A model generated the notes under the pieces. It saw nothing but the letters and a program-made list of their open reading frames with translations. It was not told the DNA's origin and made no database searches. A stretch of 64,000 nucleotides of DNA from CAZRAL01 sp964598005 (lineage in GTDB: Bacteria > Pseudomonadota > Gammaproteobacteria > Burkholderiales > Usitatibacteraceae): contig CAZRAL010000004.1 of the NCBI GenBank assembly GCA_964598005.1, positions 20,560 to 84,559 on the forward strand, given 5' to 3'. This document shows, piece after piece, positions 43,291 to 51,574 of this stretch. The stretch's first letter is position 1. Each line of letters begins with the position of its first letter. The translations under genes and the position numbers were made by a program.

Positions 43291-46200
43291 ATGACAACTG
43301 ATGCCGTCACGAAGCTTATTCCATGGCCAAGCCTGTCGCACTATGGCATCGAATTGATTATCGCTACCACTCCAGACGGACGCAAGCTTTTGACCGTATA
43401 TGGCGATATTAAGAAAATTGATTTATTTCGGGACCGACTTGCGTCGGAACTCGATTTCAAAAGTACCAAATCAGGCTACATGGCCAGAGCGGATTTAAGA
43501 TTTTCGAAAGCCGATTTAGAGCGTGTCTTTCCGCTCGTAAAGGTCAACAAGATGCTCCAGTCGCAGGTACTGCGTTCAATGACCCGTAAACCTGCGCCGG
43601 AGCAAAATACGTCACACCTAGCATCCACCCCCATCAATGCGGCTGTCATTGCAGCGATACCGATTGGTTATAACCATTTGGGACAAGAAGTTCTTGAAGG
43701 CGAGAATGGTCGCTTTATCCGTCAGCCCGATCACGCGATGCTGCGCGAAGCGGAAGCGCAGTCACCCGCAATGTTCTTGCGTGCGCCAGACACCGAAAAT
43801 CTCGCATTGTGTGCAGACGGCTTCGTACGCTCAATCCTGGATCGAGGGATAGTCTATCGCGCTGCTGACATCAAAAAATTTGCGGCGACCGTCCTCGGAG
43901 AGACGGTCGATATTTATCATCCCCGCCTTCGTGAGATTCAGGAATCCATAGAGGCCGGCTGTGTTCGTGCGCTTGCGCGTAAAAATAGCGCGCCAACTGA
44001 ACAAGCCTTCCATGAGGCACTGGCGCTGTATGAGGCAGCACCGAATCTAATTTATCGTACGTCAGCATCTGTTGACTTGCAACAATACTCGACGCCATTG
44101 CCAATGGGGATATTGGTGCAACGTTTGTTGGGCGATGTCAACAATAAGACCGTGCTGGAACCCGCCATTGGCAATGGCTCTCTCGTTTCCCTTTTAGCCC
44201 AAGGTGGAGCGAAAATTTATGGCTTCGATCTTGATCCGATGCGCGCAGCTGCCGTAAAAAAACTTCTGCCAGGCGCGGAAATCGCTGTTGGCGACTCGCT
44301 TCAGATGGAAATGCCGCGATGCGATTTTGTCGTTGCCAATCCGCCTTTCGGCGGCCTCGAAATACCAGTATCGATAGCAGGAATGCGTGTCAGTCGTATC
44401 GACCATCACATGCTGATGCAGGCGCTGGCTGCCCGTAGCGATGAAGGTCACGCCATATTCATCATCGGTGCCGACAAAACTCCCCGCAAGGAAATGGCGA
44501 AAGTTGCCGGTAGCTCGCGCTATTTGTTTAACTGGCTTGCCGATAACTATGATGTGGAGGCCATTGCCACGGTCGATGGTGCGCTCTACAGCGGACAGGG
44601 TGCTGGCTATCCGGTCAGGATCGTTGTCATTGGCAAGCGCGGCAAAGAGTTTGCCCACAAGCAGGTTCCTGGCGAAATTCCGGTCATTCGCACTTACGAA
44701 GACTTGTTTAATTGGACAGATGCGGTACTTGCGGCCCGCCCAATGGCAGCAAAGCGGTTACCTGGGAGCACGCCAGAAACCGAGATGGGACCTCGCCAGA
44801 GAGCCTCCGCTGAAAATCAATATCAATCTCCTTATAAGGCGCGATCAAAGCTAGGCGAGTCGTCAACCATGCTTCCGCGCAATCTGTTGGGTCCCATGAA
44901 CGCAGCCTTTGCGGGGCTGGAAGAAAAGTTGTCCGCTATCCATGGGAATGAAATTGACTTTGATCGCTATGTTGCCATGAAGCTGGGGGTCAAGACTGAA
45001 GAACTGGGCCAATATTTCTCACCCGAGCAAGCCGATGTTCTGGCTCTGGGAATTTCCAAAATTGAGGAGGATCGCGCCCTAATTATCGGTGATGAGACCG
45101 GAATCGGTAAGGGGCGCACGCTTGCAGGGTTCTGTCGATGGGCGCTACACAATGGCGTGCCCATTGTATTCATTACCGAAAAAGCAAATCTGTTTACTGA
45201 TTTTTACCGCGATCTTGCAGATACGGGAATCGACAAAAAACTAAAGCCCTTGATCGTGAACGATGGCGTGACCATCTTCGATACTCATTTCAAACGGCTG
45301 CACACATCGTCCCCGCGCGTCCTGCTTAACCGGTTTATCAAGAGCGGTCTGTCACCCATCGACGAAGGCTACAACATCACATTAGCCACCTATTCGCAAT
45401 TTAATCGTTCTGCTGCGCAAAGCGAAAAATCGTCCTGGCTCAGCATGATTTGCAAGGATGCCCTCGTTATCGTCGACGAATCACACAACGCAGCTGGCGA
45501 GTCGAATGTAGGGGCGAATCTCACCAGCGCGCTGGCTGAAGCAAGGGGAGTTGTTTATTCGTCGGCCACCTTTGCCAAGAAAGCGGCAAACATGGGAGTG
45601 TACGCAAGCGCATTCCCGGAGTCGGTGGATACCAATTCGCTCCCCGCCACGCTCAAGCATGGCGGCGAGCCGTTATTGGAGGTTTTGTCGGCGGCGCTGT
45701 GTGAGGACGGCGTATTTATCCGGCGCGAACATGATCTGTCAGAGCTTACGGTGCGGACAAAACTTCCAAGCGCCAGCCGGATCACCCGCAACGAGGCATT
45801 TGCCGACAAGCTCTCGGATATCCTGGCGCTCATGGCCTTCTATGCCGGTGATACCGAAAAAGTCATTACCGCGCGTCAGTCCGCAATCAAGAGAGAAGTT
45901 GAAAAGCTTCCAGAGGAAGTGCGAAAAGGTTCGCGAATGGGGGTAAGCAGTATGAATTTTGGCTCCCGCCTTTATAACATCACGTCGCAATTCCTCCTGG
46001 CGCTCAAAACCGACGATGCGATAGATGCAGCGCTGGAAGCGCTGGAGGAAGGACGCAAGCCGGTCATCATGACCGAAACCACCCAGGAAGCATTGCTGAA
46101 AGATTTTCTGGCGCAGCAAGATGATGAGGATGTGCAAAACGACAAACCTGTGAGCGGGCTGGTTGAGCAAAATGGCATCGTCCTTGATTCGCCGATCACC

Positions 46201-48432
46201 TTTCGTGATGTGCTTCGACGCACCCTCACCAAACTTCATACGGTAATCGAGCGTGATCGCTATGGCAACCCGACACGGCGAAATGTCTGGGAAATGGTCG
46301 ACGACCCTGGCCGCATTAGCGCTCTGCAAATCGGTATTGGTCAAATCGATATGCTGATCAACACCTTTCCTGATCTTCCTGTTTCTCCACTGGATTGCAT
46401 TCGTGAAGCTCTCGAAAAAAAGGGTTATTCCTGCCGCGAAATTTCCGGGCGCGAAACAGGAGTCATCACCCGTGCCGATGGCAAGATGGTGATTGTCAAA
46501 CGTGATGATTCGAAGCACCGTGTTCGTACGAACTATGACTTTAATAACGGCAATCTGGACGCCGTTATCATAACCACCGCTGGAGCCACCGGGCTATCCT
46601 TGCACGCGCTCGCGCCGACCGCGCGCAATCCGTCGCTTGATCCGCGTCAACGTGAATACATCGAACTCAAAATTCCCAATAATGTCGCCACTCGCAAGCA
46701 AGGCTTCGGTCGGGTCAATCGGAAGGGACAGGTAAGCTATCCCATTATTACCACCCTAGGATCGGGATTGCCCGCCGAAATGCGCGTCATGTCGATGCAG
46801 AACCAAAAGCTGCGCGCTATGTCTGCCAATACGACAGGAAGCCGGGAAAACATCGCCGAAGTTAAGGACATACCAGACATCCTGAATTCGGTCGGTAACG
46901 AGATCTGCCGTCGCTATTTGGAGAGTCACCCTTCAATGCTGGATCGTCTTGGCATTAAGCAATCAGAGCTGAATGGTGAAGACGGAGCATCGGAAGATGA
47001 AGCCTATTTTGCCAATCGCGTTACCTCGCGCATCGGTATTTTGCACGTGCATGAACAGCGGCAGGCGCTTGACGAGCTCACGACAGAATTTACTGAAACC
47101 GTGAGAGAAATGACCCAGCGCGGCGAGAACCCATTCAAATTACAGGAATTGGATTGGCGCGCTTCGATCACGGAACGAACCCTGCTGGAAGGACAGGAGG
47201 TTAACCGCTACCAGTCAGTATTTGATAAGCCGGTTTATTTGTCGACGATTACCTATTGCAAAGTTGTCGAGCCGATCCCATTCGAGGAAATCAAGCGCCG
47301 TGCAACGGAAGGCCTCGCCAGGCTCCTGGCCGACGATCGCGCAGTCGTGCCTGTGGAAGCTACGGATTCTTATTGGTACGGCAATCTTGTGATTGCGCCA
47401 TTCATCAAACTGGCAGAACTCCATGGCAATGCGCTGATGGAAATGAGTCTGGCAATTTCAGGAAAGTTCGCCTCTATCGACGAGGCACTAAAGGATACCG
47501 ACAATAATCCCGTCAAAGGCATACGCTCGCGACTTGACTTTCTGGGGCCTACATTAAGCCAACTTCTGCCTGGTGCAGTCGTGGTGGTACCCGATAAGTT
47601 TGAAGGGGACAAGATATGTGTGGTCACGTCAATTGTACCGCCCCTCGCAGGCAAGGAACATTATTTAGGACAGTGGGAAATTGATATGGTACCTATCGGG
47701 GATAACCGTCCAATTCAAATGACGCTCAATATGTTTAACAATATGGAATCTGACAGTTCCCGCTTTAAGGGAAACATGCTGCTAAATAAAAACAGTGAAC
47801 AAGCCATAAAAAAACTTGTTGCCAGCAGCGGCACAAAAAAGAAAACAATTTCTTTCTCCCGTCATGTACTCGACGGAAACCTTTTTCGTGCCGCGCAGAT
47901 GGCGGTCGAACGACAGCTTGGGGATGTGGTGGTCTACACACAGGCCGACGGCAGTCGCCATAGTGCGGTGCTGGTTCGGTCGACTCTCAATGCGGCGGCG
48001 CTGAGAGAATTACCGGTCAAGCTTTATAGTAGCGCGGTCGCGGCAGAATTTCTGCGTGACAAGGCGCATCAGCACCTACTCTCCACCTATTCGCTAGGCA
48101 ATAATGGCGATCGTGACGATGCCATTACTCTGCGCCGCCTTCATGACGGCCATATGATGCTTCAGGTTCCCGGCACCCGAAGCAAGGGTGGGCACGTCTT
48201 TCTCGACGCCGAGATACGCGATGTTGCGGGTGAATTTTCAGGAAACCGCGCACACATGCGCGCAACTTTTCATCATACGAAGCTGGAGAAGGTGCTCGAT
48301 ATTTTGAACAGACGGCTACGGATTTCATTTTTTGCTTCCTATGCTTATCGGGAACAAATCGATGCTATCAGCGCTGGTTTGCGCTCGAACAGTGACGGCG
48401 AGAATGAAAATCCGCAGGCGAGAGCTGCATGA
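43291..48432 (+). CDS. DNA methyltransferase-strawberry-notch helicase polyvalent protein
   Basis: 1713 residues. N-terminal region unassigned (1-270). Adenine methyltransferase-like domain: motif I 'LEPAIGNGSL' at about 288-297, 'YGFDLDP', and NPPF at 350-353. Helicase core of the strawberry-notch (SF2) type: GDETGIGKGRT at about 600-610, DESH at 729-732, 'VVYSSATFAKK', and C-terminal 'GFGRVNRKGQ' at about 1138-1147. The last 350 residues are unassigned. The architecture resembles DarB-type anti-restriction proteins and other polyvalent proteins of phages and plasmids. Inference: methylates or remodels incoming plasmid DNA to escape restriction. GGAAGG precedes the start. Confidence 0.88.
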   Translation: MTTDAVTKLIPWPSLSHYGIELIIATTPDGRKLLTVYGDIKKIDLFRDRLASELDFKSTKSGYMARADLRFSKADLERVFPLVKVNKMLQSQVLRSMTRKPAPEQNTSHLASTPINAAVIAAIPIGYNHLGQEVLEGENGRFIRQPDHAMLREAEAQSPAMFLRAPDTENLALCADGFVRSILDRGIVYRAADIKKFAATVLGETVDIYHPRLREIQESIEAGCVRALARKNSAPTEQAFHEALALYEAAPNLIYRTSASVDLQQYSTPLPMGILVQRLLGDVNNKTVLEPAIGNGSLVSLLAQGGAKIYGFDLDPMRAAAVKKLLPGAEIAVGDSLQMEMPRCDFVVANPPFGGLEIPVSIAGMRVSRIDHHMLMQALAARSDEGHAIFIIGADKTPRKEMAKVAGSSRYLFNWLADNYDVEAIATVDGALYSGQGAGYPVRIVVIGKRGKEFAHKQVPGEIPVIRTYEDLFNWTDAVLAARPMAAKRLPGSTPETEMGPRQRASAENQYQSPYKARSKLGESSTMLPRNLLGPMNAAFAGLEEKLSAIHGNEIDFDRYVAMKLGVKTEELGQYFSPEQADVLALGISKIEEDRALIIGDETGIGKGRTLAGFCRWALHNGVPIVFITEKANLFTDFYRDLADTGIDKKLKPLIVNDGVTIFDTHFKRLHTSSPRVLLNRFIKSGLSPIDEGYNITLATYSQFNRSAAQSEKSSWLSMICKDALVIVDESHNAAGESNVGANLTSALAEARGVVYSSATFAKKAANMGVYASAFPESVDTNSLPATLKHGGEPLLEVLSAALCEDGVFIRREHDLSELTVRTKLPSASRITRNEAFADKLSDILALMAFYAGDTEKVITARQSAIKREVEKLPEEVRKGSRMGVSSMNFGSRLYNITSQFLLALKTDDAIDAALEALEEGRKPVIMTETTQEALLKDFLAQQDDEDVQNDKPVSGLVEQNGIVLDSPITFRDVLRRTLTKLHTVIERDRYGNPTRRNVWEMVDDPGRISALQIGIGQIDMLINTFPDLPVSPLDCIREALEKKGYSCREISGRETGVITRADGKMVIVKRDDSKHRVRTNYDFNNGNLDAVIITTAGATGLSLHALAPTARNPSLDPRQREYIELKIPNNVATRKQGFGRVNRKGQVSYPIITTLGSGLPAEMRVMSMQNQKLRAMSANTTGSRENIAEVKDIPDILNSVGNEICRRYLESHPSMLDRLGIKQSELNGEDGASEDEAYFANRVTSRIGILHVHEQRQALDELTTEFTETVREMTQRGENPFKLQELDWRASITERTLLEGQEVNRYQSVFDKPVYLSTITYCKVVEPIPFEEIKRRATEGLARLLADDRAVVPVEATDSYWYGNLVIAPFIKLAELHGNALMEMSLAISGKFASIDEALKDTDNNPVKGIRSRLDFLGPTLSQLLPGAVVVVPDKFEGDKICVVTSIVPPLAGKEHYLGQWEIDMVPIGDNRPIQMTLNMFNNMESDSSRFKGNMLLNKNSEQAIKKLVASSGTKKKTISFSRHVLDGNLFRAAQMAVERQLGDVVVYTQADGSRHSAVLVRSTLNAAALRELPVKLYSSAVAAEFLRDKAHQHLLSTYSLGNNGDRDDAITLRRLHDGHMMLQVPGTRSKGGHVFLDAEIRDVAGEFSGNRAHMRATFHHTKLEKVLDILNRRLRISFFASYAYREQIDAISAGLRSNSDGENENPQARAA

Positions 48433-48464
48433 TTGACAACCATTTGCGATATGAAAATACTTTC

Positions 48465-48470
48465 TATAAT
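48465..48470 (+). promoter_or_regulatory. TATAAT -10 element
   Basis: A perfect TATAAT lies 20 bases before the start of the next gene, just beyond the end of the large helicase gene. A TTGACA at 48433-48438 is too far upstream (26 bases) for a standard promoter. The real -35 is not clear. Confidence 0.3.
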
Positions 48471-48490
48471 TACCTTTATGGGGTTCTTCT

Positions 48491-48877
48491 ATGGCGATTC
48501 AAATGAAATTGTCAGAATTCTTTTCCGCGCTTTCTATACCACCATTGATACCAGGCGAATCGGTCAATTTTTGGCCAGACGAGCTGGCTCAACATCACTT
48601 TGCTTCGCGTCTGGCTACTGTATCTATAGTACGGGGCGACGAAGGCGCCGCCGACATGATCGAAGCAGTCGCTTATACCAGCGGAGACGCCAGTGAAGAG
48701 ATGGTTCATGCAGTATTTGAAATCTTAGGTGATGATCTGATCGAAACGCGCGCCTTGGAGGTAAAAACGCTGTCGTCCGACGAGGAGCGTACAGAGCGGA
48801 ATCGCCTCGCAGCCTTCATACGCGAGTTTCGCGGCTTTACCGAAGGGCTCAATCAGGAAAGAGTGGCCGCATCATGA
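48491..48877 (+). CDS. Small acidic hypothetical protein
   Basis: 128 residues, acidic, predicted mixed alpha/beta with helical second half. No motif recognised. Its stop overlaps the next start (ATGA). It follows the methyltransferase-helicase gene by 58 bases and may be under its own promoter. Confidence 0.6.
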   Translation: MAIQMKLSEFFSALSIPPLIPGESVNFWPDELAQHHFASRLATVSIVRGDEGAADMIEAVAYTSGDASEEMVHAVFEILGDDLIETRALEVKTLSSDEERTERNRLAAFIREFRGFTEGLNQERVAAS

Positions 48878-49086
48878 ATTTAACACCTGTGTTGCCGGCA
48901 GCAGAATACAATTGGGAGACGTTTGCCACAAAAATTCAGCAAATGACCAATTCAGTTTGCAATGCTTCACTGCCGGAGATTATGGCTATTTCAGAACCTG
49001 TTGTCCCGCCACAGGCAACAAAAGTGCAATGCGAAACGGGGCGCAGTCTGCAACAGATTCCAGGAAACGGTGTATTAAAGGATTGA
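48874..49086 (+). CDS. Small hypothetical protein
   Basis: 70 residues, starting by ATGA overlap with the gene before. No recognised motif; two Cys. Supported mostly by the coupling. Convergent with the next gene, with the two stops two bases apart. Confidence 0.45.
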   Translation: MNLTPVLPAAEYNWETFATKIQQMTNSVCNASLPEIMAISEPVVPPQATKVQCETGRSLQQIPGNGVLKD

Positions 49087-49087
49087 G

Positions 49088-49774
49088 CTACTTGGGGAAC
49101 AACGACGGGTCAAGTTTTACCTTCGTTGTTGCTTTCCAGAACCATAAAAAATTCATTTCCTTGATCGCGTTTTTCTGCAACACAGTCAAAAAATTTGCCC
49201 GCACCTTGCCATAATTGCCTATCCAGGAAAATGCCTTCAAATGGGCAAACTCAAGGGTCGTCGACAATCGAGGGATGAGGTCCGGTCGAAGCGCGATATA
49301 GGCTTGATTACGCCAGTCCATAAGCGCAAGTTCCCGTTCTGTGTAGCCATCTTCTTTAAGCCAAGTGCGCCAGTATCCAACCAGAAGGTCCTCGACAGGC
49401 ATCGCAATATAGTTAGATCGTATCAGTCCGGTCGAAGGAAGTAGCGGTAGCGATACATCGGACGCAAGAATGGTGCCGCAATCGATCGTAACCGCTATGG
49501 GTAGTGCTACTTTTTGTTGGCGCACAAGGGTTTTAGCATATTCGCCTCGTGCCACATTGCCTCCGCGGCCGTAAAATAGGGTAAGTCCGGGAACACCCCA
49601 TGTGATTTTGCTAGTCGGCGGATGCGGGATGTTGCTGATTATGACGGAGGACGGTCCGGGGTTGCGTGAGGCAACGATATCGGCTGCATATACGCCATGA
49701 CCAATAATTTCGCCACCCTTCCGGCGGCGCGACTTAATCAGAGCATCCGAAAATGCTTTGGCATCTATTGTCAT
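49088..49774 (-). CDS. Orphan hypothetical protein, opposite to neighbours
   Basis: 228 residues. The stretch 'KGGEIIGHGVYAADIVASRNPGPSSVI' followed by 'LFYGRGGNVARGEYAK' recalls Gly-rich nucleotide-binding loops, including GxGVYxA motifs of ADP-ribosyltransferases, but the match is too weak to assign. The only leftward gene in the 42-63 kb stretch apart from the peptide gene near 63.2 kb, so it may be a separately acquired cargo gene. Weak ribosome site. Confidence 0.55.
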   Translation of the reverse strand: MTIDAKAFSDALIKSRRRKGGEIIGHGVYAADIVASRNPGPSSVIISNIPHPPTSKITWGVPGLTLFYGRGGNVARGEYAKTLVRQQKVALPIAVTIDCGTILASDVSLPLLPSTGLIRSNYIAMPVEDLLVGYWRTWLKEDGYTERELALMDWRNQAYIALRPDLIPRLSTTLEFAHLKAFSWIGNYGKVRANFLTVLQKNAIKEMNFLWFWKATTKVKLDPSLFPK

Positions 49775-49890
49775 TGACAGCTTTTTTGATACAGAATAGG
49801 TGATGCATCGGGATAAAAATAGATAGAATGACCTATAATGCCGATAAGAATTTAGTATACCACATTACAATAACTCCTTAGGACGCCCTG

Positions 49891-50538
49891 ATGTTTTCCA
49901 ATTCTGTCCCGATCACTCTGGAAGATCTGGATGCGTTTCGAGACACGCATCAAATGCGGGTGATCGACGCCTGTTATTTATTTGGACTACATCCGGGGCA
50001 TTGGCGCCATCGTATTAACTCGGACGGACTGGAACCGGTTCCCGATGTAACGGTGGCAATCCTGGTAAGAATTCTCGCGCAGTACCCTTGCCTTGCTCAG
50101 CTATGTTGCGTCACCCGGCATACGCATATCGATACGGCGCTCAATCTGCTCTCCACTCACAACAAGGAAAAGATGAGTGACTACAGTTTGGCGATATTCC
50201 TTGGCAAAGAGGGCTCGACAGTGGGGCGCTACCGCTTGGGCACAACACCTACAGTACCGGTACAACGGATGCTCGATTTGATCGAGCTTGTATTCACTGA
50301 GCAATTTAATGCCGGAATGACCGCTATTTGGGGTCAATCCGTCACGCCGAACGCATTTTTACAGTCCTGGCAAAGTGCTGCCAATGCCGAGGCAACCGCG
50401 CGGGGTTTCGGCAGCGTTGAAATGGTCGCAAGAGCACGAGGCTGGTCGGTTGGTGCCCTTGAGCGATTGCAGTTAAATAAGCCATCAAAATCCGTAAACA
50501 AGCGCACGCTCGTCAAGACAGCAAATAAGCGCACCTAA
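49891..50538 (+). CDS. Predicted helix-turn-helix protein
   Basis: 215 residues. Two regions fit helix-turn-helix patterns: 'RVIDACYLFGLHPGHWRHRI' (about 23-42) and 'YSLAIFLGKEGSTVGRYRLG' (about 92-111), the latter like Xre-type regulators. The basic Lys/Arg/Thr tail (about 195-215) could contact DNA. Preceded by an AT-rich gap and the orphan leftward gene. Possible regulator of the downstream block. Not recognised further. Confidence 0.55.
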   Translation: MFSNSVPITLEDLDAFRDTHQMRVIDACYLFGLHPGHWRHRINSDGLEPVPDVTVAILVRILAQYPCLAQLCCVTRHTHIDTALNLLSTHNKEKMSDYSLAIFLGKEGSTVGRYRLGTTPTVPVQRMLDLIELVFTEQFNAGMTAIWGQSVTPNAFLQSWQSAANAEATARGFGSVEMVARARGWSVGALERLQLNKPSKSVNKRTLVKTANKRT

Positions 50539-50655
50539 CGGCATATCTTGCAGATCACCAACGACGCCCCCTAATTTTCTGAGCAATGCCGTATATGTTT
50601 GCTTTCGTCGAAATTTGGATTATTATATATAATATAATCTTTTATATACAAGCCC

Positions 50656-51183
50656 ATGAAGGACAAAATCGGCGCGATCATGTTTATTCAGATGTCTCGG
50701 AAACCCAAGTGGCTACAGTGGCTCACTTCAGCAAAGGGGTACCTGGTGTGCTTTTCCGGGGCTGCGCCCGCGCGGGCCGAGTTCATCAATCCCTCCATGA
50801 TTCGATCCATATACATTGTCGAAGTTGAGGAACGTTTTCATGTCCTATGTGAGGGTGACGCACCGAATCCAACCTGCATAGGTGTTTTCGTTTCCCAGGA
50901 TCAGGCTTCTCTTGCTGTTCATCGATTGATCGCACTCCTTGCTCAGCAACATCGAAAGCACTTGTGGCGATCGTGGGCTGGATATGGATGCGTTACCTTG
51001 TTTGTAGCCCTAATAGGCCTTGGATTAGGGCCGCCAGCCCGCACGCCCGGGACATCGGCCATGGCGGAATCTCATGGGGCCGCCACCCTTCTACCCTCTA
51101 ATAGCGCACAGCAAGCAGGTCCCGCTATAGGTGCGACGGGCCACATCGACATCCCTGTAGAGATCGTTAATGCTCTCAAATAG
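50656..51183 (+). CDS. Single-pass membrane protein, unknown
   Basis: 175 residues. A soluble N-terminal domain of about 95 residues with two Cys and alternating beta pattern ('FINPSMIRSIYIVEVEERFHVLCEG'). One membrane helix (about 107-125), then a Ser/Ala/Gly-rich tail that would be periplasmic. Start follows an AT-rich stretch. Overlaps the next frame by up to 14 bases. Confidence 0.6.
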   Translation: MKDKIGAIMFIQMSRKPKWLQWLTSAKGYLVCFSGAAPARAEFINPSMIRSIYIVEVEERFHVLCEGDAPNPTCIGVFVSQDQASLAVHRLIALLAQQHRKHLWRSWAGYGCVTLFVALIGLGLGPPARTPGTSAMAESHGAATLLPSNSAQQAGPAIGATGHIDIPVEIVNALK

Positions 51184-51574
51184 TGCAATTTCGATGTCGC
51201 TACTAGATCAATGCATTCCCACGCAACATGCAAGACGGCTGCCTGCATTGACATTTCCCTGCTCAATTGAGGGCTACGGGGACAAATTTTTCGTAAGCAT
51301 TGTTGCAAATGCGGAGTCGCTGTACATACAGGCTTCGGATGAGCAGGCGAACATCATAAAGTTCATTTTGCCGGCAATCCGAGATTCGACGGTGATGCCC
51401 GATTACGTGCCGCCAGCGGAATGTTTCGACGCTGGTACATTTGAACAATACGTCCTGCAGGAAGCGCATGACCTTCTTGCACGGTGCCACTCGCTGACTT
51501 ACATCGACGCATATACGACCTTTGAGGAAGATGATGTTCTATCCTTTGAAGAGGCGAATTTGCACCATGCGTAA
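51170..51574 (+). CDS. Small acidic hypothetical protein
   Basis: 134 residues; an ATG at 51194 is the likelier start, as it removes the overlap with the preceding gene. No motif recognised; C-terminal 25 residues are acidic. Its stop overlaps the start of the zincin polyvalent gene. Probably in one operon with it. Confidence 0.55.
   Translation: MLSNSAISMSLLDQCIPTQHARRLPALTFPCSIEGYGDKFFVSIVANAESLYIQASDEQANIIKFILPAIRDSTVMPDYVPPAECFDAGTFEQYVLQEAHDLLARCHSLTYIDAYTTFEEDDVLSFEEANLHHA

Noticed and set aside
45739..46518. 259-codon antisense frame inside the methyltransferase-helicase gene
   Set aside because: The + frame has clear helicase motifs on both sides; the antisense frame has no recognisable domain or ribosome site.
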